Positions 41,131-50,149 are shown, counted from the first letter of the stretch. The stretch is 64,000 nucleotides of DNA from an uncultured Fibrobacter sp. (GCA_900313675.1 OMSO01000001.1:62001-126000), one strand, 5' to 3'. Made by a program: numbers and translations. The notes: a model not told the origin generated them from the sequence alone.

Positions 41131-43065
41131 CTAATCGTCGGCAGCGGAGGCACCCACCGCCTGTTCCAGCGTGGTGTGACCGTCCAAGGCCTTCTGGATA
41201 CCGTCCATACGGAGCGTAATCATGTCGCATTCCTGCATGGCGGCGCGCTTGATGACGTCACCAGAAGAACGTTTGATAATCAGGTTACGCACGGTTTCGT
41301 TGGGCACCAAGAACTCATAGATGCCGCAACGGCCCTTGTAACCAGAACCGTCGCACTTTTCGCACCCCTTGCCATGGTAGAACTGCATGTCGGGAGACAG
41401 GTGGAGTTCTTCGCGGAGGGACGGAGATATTTCTACAGGTTCTTTGCAGTACTTGCAGATGCGGCGCACCAGACGCTGGGCAAGCACGCCCTTGATGGCG
41501 GTGGACACCAGGAAGGGTTCCAGACCCATTTCCAGCAGACGGGGGAATGCACCGGCAGCATCGTTGGTATGGAGCGTACTGAAGACCAAGTGACCCGTCA
41601 GAGCGGCTTCGATAGCCATGGACGACGTCTCCTGGTCACGCATTTCACCGATCATAATCACATCCGGGTCCTGACGGAGCAGGGCGCGAATGCCCGCGGC
41701 GAAGGTAAAGCCCGCCGCGTTGTTGATTTGACCTTGGTTCACACCGTCAATATTAAGTTCCACAGGGTCTTCCATCGTAGAGATGTTGATGGTGGAATCC
41801 AAAATTTCTCGAATAGAAGCGTAAAGCGTGGTAGACTTACCGGAACCCGTAGGACCGGTCACAAGCACAATACCGTTAGGAGCGTTAATAGCATCAATGA
41901 ACTGTTTGAGCACACGGGGGTCAAAGCCCATGTCCTTCAAGGGGAACTGACCCGAGTTCGGGTCCAAGATACGCATAACGATCTTTTCACAAACACCGCG
42001 CTTACGGAGCGAAATCGGGAAAGAGCTCACACGAAGGTCAACCTCGGAACCCTTGTAACGCACCGTGAAACGACCGTCCAAGGGTTTACGCTTTTCGGCG
42101 ATGTCCATCTTGGAAAGAAGCTTGATACGGGAAAGAATCTGGGGCATCAAGCGGGCAGGAATGGGTGACATGACCTGTAGGTCACCATCGATACGGTAAC
42201 GGAGCTTGAGGAAGGTTTCCTGGGGTTCCAGGTGAATATCAGAGGCGTGACGGGCAATGGCTTCGTGAATCAGCGTGGTCACGATTCGCACCACCTGGCG
42301 GCCTTCTTCGTCGGTCAGTTCCGGTTCGTCGCTGTTTCCCTGACCCCGTTCCACGGTTTCCAGTTCTTCGCCATCCTTGGTCTCACCAATCAGCTCCGCC
42401 AAGGATTCTTCGGAAGTGCTACGCCCCGCGAACACGCGGTCGATAGTCTTGACCACATCTGCGTCGGAGGCCATGACGATGTCCACTTCCATCTTCACCT
42501 TGAACTTCACGATGTTGATCACACGCATGTTGGTGGGATCAGTCATTGCGATGGTCAGGGCTTCACGCTGGACACGGCGGTCATCTTCACCCTTGGAAAC
42601 AAACAGGGGCACCACCTTGTAAGTCCTGCACAAGTCTTCGGGCAAGTAGGTGTAGGCCTCGGGGTCGATAGCAAAATTTTCAAGCCTTACATAGGGAACT
42701 TCGAACTGCTTGGAGAGAATCTCCACCAGGCGTTCTTCGGGCATGAACTTCAAGTCCACCAAAGTACGGCCAAGGCGCTTGCCGGTCTTCTTCTGCTCTT
42801 CCAGAGCCTGGTCCAGCTGTTCCTGGGTGATGTACTTCTGGGCGAGCAACATCTCGCCGATACGCATCTTGGTTGTGGACTGCATCTGCACACCCAAGAT
42901 GCTCGTAAGGGTATCTTCGCTGACCATGCCCAGGCGGATGAGAATCTTCGCCAGAGGGATTCCGGTACGCTTGTGTTCGGAGGTGGCATGAGCCAGCTGG
43001 TCTTCGTCCAGGACACCCTGACGAATCAGCAATTGGCCCAAGTTCATTTTTGTGTTACTTATCAT
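41131..43065 (-). CDS. PilB/GspE-type assembly ATPase
   Basis: A hexameric ATPase powering type IV pilus extension or type II secretion, 644 residues. The N-terminus has two MshEN-type repeats (LGQLLIRQGVLDEDQL and IGEMLLAQKYITQEQL), which in relatives bind cyclic-di-GMP. A GspE N-domain and the ATPase follow: GPTGSGKSTTLY (Walker A), the Asp-box region, MIGEMRDQETSS (Walker B), the His-box region HLVFSTLHTND, and a zinc-binding tetracysteine (CKYC ... CEKC). The ATG at 43065 overlaps the thiL stop as ATGA; a TTG at 43077 is the less likely start. Confidence 0.92.
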   Translation of the reverse strand: MISNTKMNLGQLLIRQGVLDEDQLAHATSEHKRTGIPLAKILIRLGMVSEDTLTSILGVQMQSTTKMRIGEMLLAQKYITQEQLDQALEEQKKTGKRLGRTLVDLKFMPEERLVEILSKQFEVPYVRLENFAIDPEAYTYLPEDLCRTYKVVPLFVSKGEDDRRVQREALTIAMTDPTNMRVINIVKFKVKMEVDIVMASDADVVKTIDRVFAGRSTSEESLAELIGETKDGEELETVERGQGNSDEPELTDEEGRQVVRIVTTLIHEAIARHASDIHLEPQETFLKLRYRIDGDLQVMSPIPARLMPQILSRIKLLSKMDIAEKRKPLDGRFTVRYKGSEVDLRVSSFPISLRKRGVCEKIVMRILDPNSGQFPLKDMGFDPRVLKQFIDAINAPNGIVLVTGPTGSGKSTTLYASIREILDSTINISTMEDPVELNIDGVNQGQINNAAGFTFAAGIRALLRQDPDVIMIGEMRDQETSSMAIEAALTGHLVFSTLHTNDAAGAFPRLLEMGLEPFLVSTAIKGVLAQRLVRRICKYCKEPVEISPSLREELHLSPDMQFYHGKGCEKCDGSGYKGRCGIYEFLVPNETVRNLIIKRSSGDVIKRAAMQECDMITLRMDGIQKALDGHTTLEQAVGASAADD

Positions 43066-44039
43066 AAATGCGACCAAGCCTGAGCTTTAACAATCTTCTT
43101 TTTCCCCTCTTCGAGCATGTAGACGCCGGTTCCTTCTTGAACCGAGCCAATCTCGTATACCCCGTCGGGGAAACCTTTTACTGAAAATATATCATTTTTG
43201 GCAGAAACGGTAAATAAAAGCACGTATTCTTCACCGCCATCCATCACAAAATCCATAGGATTTAGGCCATATCGGCTGCACATTTCCGAAACCCGAGGGT
43301 CTACGGGAATCCGATTGGCCTCCACCTCCAAGGAAACCGCAGATGACAGGGCCAAATGGTTCAGTTCCGAAGAAAGTCCGTCGCTGATGTCCAAAGCACC
43401 GTGGCAAACGCCCGTAGAGGCGAGACGTGCGCCGAAGTCCTCCCGGATGGAGGGGCTCAAGTGGTACTGAATCAGGTCCTGAAATTCCTCGAAACCGGCG
43501 GGGCGGTTCTGCAACAGCCAGAGCCCTGCGGCAGAGCGCCCGAGAGATCCCGAGACGAACAGCCTGTCGCCCGCCCTAGCGCCACTCCGGAGCAGGCGGG
43601 TCTTGGACACCTGTTCGCCTATGAGGGTCGTAGAGAACATCCCCACTTCGCCGGAAACGGTATCGCCCCCGATAAGGGAGATGTTCCTTTTCGCAAAGCC
43701 TTCCGCCACCGCAGCGGACACTCGACGCACCGTGTCTTCTCTCCAACTTTTACCGACGCACAGGCCGAACAAGGCCAGCCGTGGCCTGCCTCCCATGGCC
43801 GAAATGTCCGAGACGTTGGAAACGATGTGCTTTTCCACGGCCTGCTCCGGCGTGGACCAGTCCAGGCGGAAGTGTGTCCCTTCTACGGACAGATCCTTGG
43901 TGGCAAGCCAACCGTCAAACTCGGCGGAATCGTCGCCTACGGGGAGCCAGTCCCGAAATTCGGGGGCTTCTTTTTCTAGGGGCAACGACTTTTCCAGAAT
44001 ACCGTTTATCAGTCTGAATTCGCCAAGGTCGGGAAACAT
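43062..44039 (-). CDS. thiL: Thiamine-monophosphate kinase
   Basis: Final step of thiamine pyrophosphate synthesis, phosphorylating TMP with ATP. The 325-residue protein has VGDDSAEF (metal-binding aspartates), SVEGTHFRLDW, NVSDISAMGG, IGGDTVSG and LDISDGLSSEL, all standard ThiL motifs. It is the first gene of a two-gene unit with the pilus ATPase, coupled by ATGA. The functional link is not obvious. Convenience coupling or shared control is possible. Confidence 0.94.
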   Translation of the reverse strand: MFPDLGEFRLINGILEKSLPLEKEAPEFRDWLPVGDDSAEFDGWLATKDLSVEGTHFRLDWSTPEQAVEKHIVSNVSDISAMGGRPRLALFGLCVGKSWREDTVRRVSAAVAEGFAKRNISLIGGDTVSGEVGMFSTTLIGEQVSKTRLLRSGARAGDRLFVSGSLGRSAAGLWLLQNRPAGFEEFQDLIQYHLSPSIREDFGARLASTGVCHGALDISDGLSSELNHLALSSAVSLEVEANRIPVDPRVSEMCSRYGLNPMDFVMDGGEEYVLLFTVSAKNDIFSVKGFPDGVYEIGSVQEGTGVYMLEEGKKKIVKAQAWSHL

Positions 44040-44160
44040 GTGCGTTAATTGTTGATTAATGTTTGATATGTTTTTCCTATCTCAAAAATAATAGATTTCT
44101 CTCCAAAATTGCCCTTTTTGACCCTAAAAAAGGGCTTTCAATCTTTCTATACTTTAGGCC

Positions 44161-44580
44161 GTGGGACATATATTCTTCATAGCCCCTTCTTCGCCGGGCA
44201 GCTTGGACCGCCTGAGCCAGTGGACTCTCCGCTGGCTTCTGGAAAATGACATGGCCGAAGATTCCACCATGTACACCTGCAACACCATCGAAGAAGCGGC
44301 AAACATCCTGGAGACGGCGCTCATTACGGGAGATTCCCCGGCGCTTATCATCTTCGACCACGCCGACAGGCCCACCGACATGAACATCGCCTTCAGCAAG
44401 AGGCTCCGCAACAGCATTCCCGAATCCTGGATTGTGGAAATTGTCCCGGATACCATGCCCATCGAAAAAGAAGATGAGGGGTTGTACTGGATACGCAGGC
44501 CCCTTACCGAAGACGAATGGCGGGAGACCCTGGACCAGGTGCTGCGGAAGACCCCCACACCGCAGTGGGCAGAAAACTAA
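44161..44580 (+). CDS. Small orphan with receiver-like fold (tentative)
   Basis: A 139-residue protein starting at GTG. Its beta-alpha pattern (HIFFIAPSS, TMYTCNTIEEAANILETALITGDSPALIIFDHADRP, WIVEIVPD, YWIRRPLTEDEWRETLDQVL, read in pieces) resembles a response-regulator receiver domain. The phospho-acceptor aspartate pattern is not convincing, and no output domain follows. A TATACTTT box ends 5 bp before the GTG, suggesting a leaderless message. I do not recognise it. It may be a degenerate receiver or a lineage-specific protein. Confidence 0.6.
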   Translation: MGHIFFIAPSSPGSLDRLSQWTLRWLLENDMAEDSTMYTCNTIEEAANILETALITGDSPALIIFDHADRPTDMNIAFSKRLRNSIPESWIVEIVPDTMPIEKEDEGLYWIRRPLTEDEWRETLDQVLRKTPTPQWAEN

Positions 44581-44686
44581 TGAGTTATCAGTTATGAGTT
44601 ATCAGTTATGAGTATGTAACTTGGCGCCAAGGGCGCGATTATAAGGACTCACAACTCACTACTCACCACTCATTACTCCTAAGTTC
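44581..44686. repeat. Paired heptamer tracts in opposite orientation
   Basis: TGAGTTA TCAGTTA TGAGTTA TCAGTTA at 44581-44608 is followed by ACTCACA ACTCACT ACTCACC ACTCATT ACTCCTA at 44648-44682. The two tracts are near reverse complements of each other and could fold. TATATTG at 44687-44693 follows as a promoter box for the next gene. Confidence 0.65.
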
Positions 44687-44700
44687 TATATTGAGCCTGT

Positions 44701-45675
44701 ATGATTAAAGGCGTCAGTTATTTTGGCGTACGCACGCCAAGGCATGCACTAGCCGACATGCACGACATCAAGGCGGCGGGTTTCAACGCCGTGCTCCACA
44801 CCTGGAGCGAAGAAGACCAACAGTATTACTACGACACAATGCGTGAAATCGTGGACCGGACCGCCGAGCTAGGTCTAACGGTCTATGTGAACCCCTGGGG
44901 GGTGGGTCGGGTGTTCGGTGGCGAAGCCTATTCCGAACTGACCGCCCGTAACCACGACCTGTGCCAGGTGGCACTGGACGGCAAGCCCAAGGTGGCCGCC
45001 TGCCCCAACCATCCGGAATTTCGGGCCTATATGCATCGCTGGATTGAATCCGTCTGTGCGACCAAAGTAAGCACCATCTTCTGGGACGAACCTCATTTTT
45101 ACTTTGAGAAAGGTGGACTTAGCAACTGGAGTTGCAGGTGTGAAAAGTGCCGCGGGCTTTTCCGCGCTCGCTTCGGGTACGAGATGCCCGCCGAACTCAC
45201 CGAAGACGTGTTGAAGTTCCGCGAAGACAGCCTGATTGACTTTCTGAAAGAAATGACTGAAGATGTTCATGCTCGCGGCAAGCGCAATTGCGTGTGCATG
45301 TTGCCGCCCTGGTTCCCGGCGGGCCTCGACGACTGGAGCCGCGTGGCATGCCTCGATAGCGTTGACGAAATTGCATCCGACCCTTACTGGGAACGGGGCG
45401 CCACCGAAGAATGGGTCCGGGAAAAGTACGCCGAGACCGCAAACAAGCTCGTGACCGTGGCCGCCAAATACGGCAAGGCCGTGCAGATGTGGGTGAAGGC
45501 GTACCAGATTGAAGCGGGCCGCGAAAAAGACCTAGCCATCGCCGTCGAGGAAAGTCGCGCCGCAGGTATCGACAACATCTTCGCCTGGAGCTACCGCGGT
45601 ACCGAGACCCTCAGCTGGCTGAAAAGCGAAAATCCGGACAGAGTAGCTGAAGTATTCCGCAAAGCTATCAGATAA
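44701..45675 (+). CDS. TIM-barrel protein resembling a glycoside hydrolase
   Basis: A 324-residue cytoplasmic protein without signal peptide. Its pattern is that of a (beta/alpha)8 hydrolase: GVSYFGVRTPRHALADMHDIKAAGFNAVLHTW, VYVNPWGVGR, TIFWDEPHFYF with a candidate acid Glu/Asp pair, VCMLPPW and IDNIFAWSYRG (read in pieces). A C-x2-C (CRCEKC near 143) suggests a bound metal. It is not assigned to a known family. A putative carbohydrate-related role is inferred from the fold pattern only. Its message begins a few bases before the ATG, judging by the TATATTG box. Confidence 0.65.
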   Translation: MIKGVSYFGVRTPRHALADMHDIKAAGFNAVLHTWSEEDQQYYYDTMREIVDRTAELGLTVYVNPWGVGRVFGGEAYSELTARNHDLCQVALDGKPKVAACPNHPEFRAYMHRWIESVCATKVSTIFWDEPHFYFEKGGLSNWSCRCEKCRGLFRARFGYEMPAELTEDVLKFREDSLIDFLKEMTEDVHARGKRNCVCMLPPWFPAGLDDWSRVACLDSVDEIASDPYWERGATEEWVREKYAETANKLVTVAAKYGKAVQMWVKAYQIEAGREKDLAIAVEESRAAGIDNIFAWSYRGTETLSWLKSENPDRVAEVFRKAIR

Positions 45676-45689
45676 TAAGCTATTTCCCG

Positions 45690-45836
45690 TGAGCAACAAA
45701 GCCCCAGTTATTAAACTGGGGTGGTTGCGACCTTTGGACACTTGGCAACTAGAATTGCCATGGCAATTCGTTGCCTTAGTGTACATGGCCACCTTTAGGT
45801 GGGAGTGAGCGCCAGCCCTGTACTTGTTGTCCAGAG
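45690..45836. ncRNA. Candidate structured RNA with three-way junction
   Basis: Nested pairings are seen on either strand. One hairpin has GCAAC/GTTGC closing CCCCAGTT/AACTGGGG (45702-45721). A long closing stem CTTTGGACA (45732-45740) pairs with TGTCCAGAG (45828-45836) and encloses two arms. Arm 1 is GGCAAC plus a perfect 18-bp palindrome at 45752-45769 plus GTTGCC. Arm 2 is GTACA...TGTAC closing a CCACCT/AGGTGG hairpin. No ORF or T-run is present. It lies 3' of both flanking genes, so it is not a riboswitch for either. Strand and identity are unknown. Confidence 0.45.
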
Positions 45837-45856
45837 TCTAGCGCGAACGGTCGTTT

Positions 45857-46441
45857 TTACTTAGCGCGTTCGAGATAAGAACCGTCGCGGGTATCCACGC
45901 GGATCTTGGTGTTGTTTTCGATGAACAGCGGAATCATCACCTTGGCGCCGGTTTCGAGAGTGGCTTCGCGCATCACGTTGCCGCTGGTGTTGCCCTGCAC
46001 GGCCGGAGGAGCGTCCACGATCATCAGGTCAACGAAGGTAGGCGGAATCACTTCGATAGGAAGCGTAGCGCCGGACTTCGGGTCCTTCCACCAGGTCACT
46101 TCTACGGTAGCGCCGTCCAGGAGCCAGACTTCGCAGCCGTTCAGAGCTTCCTTGGAAATTTCCTCGGTTTCCTGGGATTCGTTGTTCAAGAAGTACCAAG
46201 TAGAACCATCATTGTAGAGGTAGGTCATTTCGGTGAAGGTCACGTCGGCTTCTTCCACCGTATCGCCACTCTTCCAGGTGCGTTCCAGGGTGCGGCCGGT
46301 CACCAGGTTCTTGATACGAACGCGGTTGAAGGCCTGGCCCTTACCCGGCTTCACGAACTGGTTTTCGATGATTTCGTACGGCTGATCATCAACCATGATT
46401 TTAAGTTTCTTGCGGAATTCGTTGGTGCTTACAGTACCCAT
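45857..46441 (-). CDS. efp: Elongation factor P
   Basis: Three-domain translation factor that relieves ribosome stalling at polyproline. The 194-residue protein begins TNEFRKKLKI and carries VKPGKGQAF with Lys34 at the tip of the first domain. This is the lysine that is beta-lysylated in enterobacteria, with the same PGKGQ context as E. coli EF-P. The adjacent divergent gene is an EpmB-like lysine 2,3-aminomutase, which supports this modification. Promoter boxes for both genes overlap in the 40-bp gap. Confidence 0.95.
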   Translation of the reverse strand: MGTVSTNEFRKKLKIMVDDQPYEIIENQFVKPGKGQAFNRVRIKNLVTGRTLERTWKSGDTVEEADVTFTEMTYLYNDGSTWYFLNNESQETEEISKEALNGCEVWLLDGATVEVTWWKDPKSGATLPIEVIPPTFVDLMIVDAPPAVQGNTSGNVMREATLETGAKVMIPLFIENNTKIRVDTRDGSYLERAK

Positions 46442-46481
46442 ATTATCCTCTTGTTGATTTTGAAGCTAAATTTAGTATATA

Positions 46482-47453
46482 ATGGAAAACCCAGGGACTG
46501 TTTTTACACAAATTTCAGACTTTTTAGACTATTTGGGAAGTGATTTTTCTGGCACCATCTCAAAGTTAAGCAAAGACGGACTCGACCTTTCGCCCAAATT
46601 TCCATTCCTTTGTTCAAGGCATTTCGCCGACTTGATAAAAAAGTCTAGCCACCCCGAAGCACTCCTTCGCGAGGTTCTGCCCCTTACCGTAGAACGGGAA
46701 AAGGTTCCCGGATTCGTTGACGACCCGGTAGGAGACCTGCCCGCAGGCAAATCCGACTGCGTTATCCAAAAATACGACCGGCGAGCCCTGATTGTCTCGA
46801 CCGCCACCTGCGGTGTCCGTTGCCGCTTCTGCTTCCGCAAGAACTATCCCTTCCAGAATGGACCCGACGTGGCCCGCGAAGTCAGCAACTGGCTCGACAC
46901 CCACAGCGACGTATGGGAGGTCATCCTCTCCGGAGGCGACCCCATCACGCTTTCGCCCGGAGCGTTTCGCGACCTGGTGGAATCCATCGCAGCCCACCCC
47001 CCGGTTACAACGCTTCGCATCCACACAAGACTCCCCGTAATGCGTCCGGACCTTGTAATGCAGCATTTTGAACTGTTGCGCGAACTGCCCACCCGATTCA
47101 GCTGCGTTCTTGTGTCACACGTGAACCATGCCGACGAACTGGACGATGAATCAGCCGCCCTGTTTGCCCACCTCAAAATTTGCGGTTGGACTCTACTCAA
47201 CCAGAGCGTTCTTTTGAAAGGCGTAAACGACAGTCCAGATAAATTAACAGCTCTCTGTCGCAAGCTTTTTGAACAGGGAGTTCTCCCCTACTACCTGCAC
47301 CAGCTGGACCACGCCAACGGGGTTGCCCACTTCGAGGTTTCCGATGAACGGGCGCGCGAACTGATTGCAGAAATCCGCACCAAGTTGCCTGGCTACTTGG
47401 TCCCAAAACTCGTCCGGGAAATCGCCGGCGAAAAAAGCAAGACTCCGATTTGA
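46482..47453 (+). CDS. epmB: EpmB-like lysine 2,3-aminomutase
   Basis: A radical SAM and PLP enzyme that converts lysine to beta-lysine for attachment to EF-P. The 323-residue protein has the cluster motif CGVRCRFC (Cys110, Cys114, Cys117), LSGGDP, RIHTRLPV and a C-terminal YYLHQLDHANG, typical of the KamA/EpmB family and of EpmB's shorter length. It is divergent from efp with 40 bp between them. A C-terminal lysine for PLP cannot be pinpointed by eye. The partner ligase EpmA is not in the window. Confidence 0.9.
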   Translation: MENPGTVFTQISDFLDYLGSDFSGTISKLSKDGLDLSPKFPFLCSRHFADLIKKSSHPEALLREVLPLTVEREKVPGFVDDPVGDLPAGKSDCVIQKYDRRALIVSTATCGVRCRFCFRKNYPFQNGPDVAREVSNWLDTHSDVWEVILSGGDPITLSPGAFRDLVESIAAHPPVTTLRIHTRLPVMRPDLVMQHFELLRELPTRFSCVLVSHVNHADELDDESAALFAHLKICGWTLLNQSVLLKGVNDSPDKLTALCRKLFEQGVLPYYLHQLDHANGVAHFEVSDERARELIAEIRTKLPGYLVPKLVREIAGEKSKTPI

Positions 47454-47590
47454 TTCGCCAAGCGCTTACAAAAACATTCCTTTTTCCTTATTTCGGCTTT
47501 TTGATAAATTTCGTCAAATCATTTTCCACAAAAAACGGTGTGAAAACCGTATAAAATAAGCTATCTTTGGGCGCAAAAAAAGGGGATTCC

Positions 47591-48841
47591 ATGAGCAAGA
47601 GAAGAATCGTCATTACCGGCATCGGTGCCGTAACTCCCGTCGGAAAGAATGTAGCCGACATGTGGCAATCCATCAAGCTGGGAAAGAGCGGTATCGCCCC
47701 CATAACCCTTTTTGACGCCTCCAATTGCTCCGTAAAAATCGCCGCCGAAATCAAGGATTTCAAGCCCGAAGAACACGGAATCGACCCCAAGGAAGCCCGC
47801 CGTATGGCCCGCTTCACCCAGTTCCTGGTAGGAGCCGCCAACGAAGCCGTCAAGGACGCGGGCCTTAGCCGCGAACAGCTGGCCGAAGACACCACGGGAA
47901 TCGTGGCCGGAAATGGCCTTTCGGGAATGGACGTGCTTGACGAGACCTACAACAAGTACATCGAAGGCGGCAAGCGGAGGGTATCGCCTCTCGCCATGCC
48001 GGAACTGATTCCCAACGAGGCCTGCGCCAACGTTTCCATCGCTCTGGGTATCACGGGCCTAGCCCATACGGTGTGCACCGCCTGTGCCTCCGGCACCGAC
48101 GCCATCGGGGTCGCCCTGGACTCCATCCGGTCCGGTCGTCTGGACGTGTGCCTAGCTGGTGGTTCCGAAAGCGGCATTACGGAATATTCCATCAAGAGCT
48201 TTGCGGGCATGCACGCCCTTACCGACAAGTTCAACGACGACCCCGAGAAGGCGTCCCGCCCATTCGACAAAGACCGCAGCGGCTTTGTCATGGGCGAAGG
48301 CGGTGCCGTGATGGTCCTGGAAGAACTGGAACACGCCAAGGCCCGCGGCGCCAAGATTTATGCGGAACTGGCCGGCTACGGTGCCTCTGCCGACGCCTAC
48401 CACATTACCAGCCCCCGCCCGGGTGGAGAGACCTGCGCCAAGGCCATGAGCCGCGCCCTGAAAGATGCGGGCATTGCGCCTACCGACGTGGACTACTACA
48501 ACGCCCACGGCACCTCTACCCACCTGAACGACATTACCGAAACCGAGATGCTGAAAATCGTGCTGGGCGAACACGCCTACAAGATCAAGGTTTCCAGCAC
48601 CAAGAGCATGACCGGCCACTGCGTCGGCGCCGCGGGCGTCATCGAGGCCATCATCTCCACCCTCGCCATCCGCGACTCCTTCTACCCCGCCACCCTGAAC
48701 CTGGACAACCCCGACGAGGGCTGTGACCTGGATTACGTGCCGAAGGTAGGCGTCGAAGGAAACATCGACGTGGCCGTTTCCGCATCCCTCGGTTTTGGCG
48801 GTCACAACGGCGTAGTCGTCATCAAGAAATTTAATGGCTAA
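47591..48841 (+). CDS. fabF: Beta-ketoacyl-ACP synthase II (second copy)
   Basis: A 416-residue elongating condensing enzyme with catalytic Cys165 (CTACASGTD), His306 (NAHGTST) and His343 (TGHCVGA) and the FDKDRSGFVMGEG motif. The ATG at 47591 has a GGGGA site; the in-frame start at 47567 would fall inside the TATCTTTG promoter box. The fabV reductase follows 25 bp downstream, so the pair supplies condensation and the final reduction of the same cycle. It is clearly distinct in sequence from the fabF at 7.9 kb. Confidence 0.94.
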   Translation: MSKRRIVITGIGAVTPVGKNVADMWQSIKLGKSGIAPITLFDASNCSVKIAAEIKDFKPEEHGIDPKEARRMARFTQFLVGAANEAVKDAGLSREQLAEDTTGIVAGNGLSGMDVLDETYNKYIEGGKRRVSPLAMPELIPNEACANVSIALGITGLAHTVCTACASGTDAIGVALDSIRSGRLDVCLAGGSESGITEYSIKSFAGMHALTDKFNDDPEKASRPFDKDRSGFVMGEGGAVMVLEELEHAKARGAKIYAELAGYGASADAYHITSPRPGGETCAKAMSRALKDAGIAPTDVDYYNAHGTSTHLNDITETEMLKIVLGEHAYKIKVSSTKSMTGHCVGAAGVIEAIISTLAIRDSFYPATLNLDNPDEGCDLDYVPKVGVEGNIDVAVSASLGFGGHNGVVVIKKFNG

Positions 48842-48866
48842 CAAGCCAAATCAAAAAAGGAATACA

Positions 48867-50063
48867 ATGATTATCCAACCCATGATTCGTAGCAACATGT
48901 GCATCAACGCCCACCCCAAGGGCTGCGCTGCCGACGTCGTTCGTCAAATCAAGTATGTGCAAAAGAAAAAGGCCGAAAGGGGTAACCTCAAGGGTGAACC
49001 CAAGACCGTGCTGGTAGTGGGATGCTCCACCGGTTACGGGCTTGCCAGCCGCATTTCTGCCGCCTTTGAATATGGTGCCGACACCATCGGCATTTCCTTC
49101 GAAAAAGAAGGCTCCGAACAAAAATCCGGCACGCCGGGCTGGTACAACAACATGGCCTTCGACCGCGAAGCCAAGGCCGCAGGCCTCCAGTCCGTCACTT
49201 TCAACGGCGACGCCTTCTCCCACGACATGCGTAAGAAGGTCATCGAAACCGTAAAGCAGATGGACAAGAAGATTGACCTGATTATCTACAGCGTGGCCTC
49301 TGCCGTCCGCGTGGACCCGGACACGGGCGTCATGTACCGCAGCGTGCTGAAGCCCATCGGAGAAACCTTCTCTGGCGAGACTATCGATTGCATGACCGGC
49401 AAGATTAGCACCATCAGTGCCGAACCCGCCACCGCCGAAGAAGCGGAAAACTCCGTGAAAGTCATGGGCGGTGAGGACTGGGCTCTCTGGATTCGCCAGC
49501 TGGCCGCCGCAGGCGTTCTTGCCGAAGGCGTAAAGACGGTAGCCTACTCCTACATCGGACCGAGCCTTTCCCACCCCATCTACCGCGACGGCACCATCGG
49601 TGGCGCCAAGAAGCACCTGGAAAAGACCGCCAAGGAACTCCACGCCGAACTCCAGGCAAGCCTCAAGGGCGAAGCCTACGTGTCCGTGAACAAGGGCCTG
49701 GTGACACGCTCCAGCGCCGTCATCCCCATTATCCCGCTGTACCTGTCCGTGCTGTTCAAGGTCATGAAAGAACAGGGCACCCACGAAGGCTGCATCGAGC
49801 AGATGGAACGCCTGTTTGCCGAAAGGCTTTACACCGGGTCTGCCGTGCCTACCGACGAGAACCACCTTATCCGTATCGACGACCTGGAAATGGATCCCAA
49901 GGTCCAGGAAGAAGTCAAGAAGCGCATGGCCACCATCACCCAGGATAACTTCGCCCAGGTAGGCGACCTGGAAGGCTACCGCCACGACTTTTTGGCCACC
50001 AACGGTTTCGACGTAGAAGGTGTGGACTACAACGCCGACGTAGCCACCATGGCGACGATCTAG
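48867..50063 (+). CDS. fabV: FabV-type enoyl-ACP/CoA reductase
   Basis: NADH-dependent trans-2-enoyl reductase that completes each fatty-acid elongation cycle and is naturally insensitive to triclosan. The 398-residue length (longer than FabI), VVGCSTGYGLASRI dinucleotide site and active-site Tyr239-x8-Lys248 (YRDGTIGGAK) identify FabV. The ATG at 48867 with an AAAGGA site is preferred over 48834, which overlaps fabF. It ends with a strong terminator at 50106. No fabI or fabK is in the window. Confidence 0.95.
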   Translation: MIIQPMIRSNMCINAHPKGCAADVVRQIKYVQKKKAERGNLKGEPKTVLVVGCSTGYGLASRISAAFEYGADTIGISFEKEGSEQKSGTPGWYNNMAFDREAKAAGLQSVTFNGDAFSHDMRKKVIETVKQMDKKIDLIIYSVASAVRVDPDTGVMYRSVLKPIGETFSGETIDCMTGKISTISAEPATAEEAENSVKVMGGEDWALWIRQLAAAGVLAEGVKTVAYSYIGPSLSHPIYRDGTIGGAKKHLEKTAKELHAELQASLKGEAYVSVNKGLVTRSSAVIPIIPLYLSVLFKVMKEQGTHEGCIEQMERLFAERLYTGSAVPTDENHLIRIDDLEMDPKVQEEVKKRMATITQDNFAQVGDLEGYRHDFLATNGFDVEGVDYNADVATMATI

Positions 50064-50100
50064 GCTAGGGCCTAGGAACTAGGGTCTAGGATCTAGTGTA
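50061..50100. repeat. Degenerate 7-bp tandem repeat after fabV
   Basis: CTAGGGC CTAGGAA CTAGGGT CTAGGAT CTAGTG directly follows the fabV stop codon. Confidence 0.65.
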
Positions 50101-50105
50101 ATGCT

Positions 50106-50137
50106 AATGCCCGATCTCGGTCGGGCATTTTCATTTT
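50106..50137 (+). terminator. fabV terminator
   Basis: AATGCCCGA pairs with TCGGGCATT around TCTCGG, followed by a broken T-run. Confidence 0.8.
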
Positions 50138-50149
50138 ACCGCTTTTTTG

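Noticed and set aside
44161-44580. Functional response regulator
   Set aside because: The fold pattern is receiver-like but the acidic pocket and phospho-acceptor position are not clear, and there is no output domain or kinase nearby.
45690-45836. Riboswitch controlling efp or the TIM-barrel gene
   Set aside because: It lies downstream of the stop codons of both genes, not in a 5' leader.
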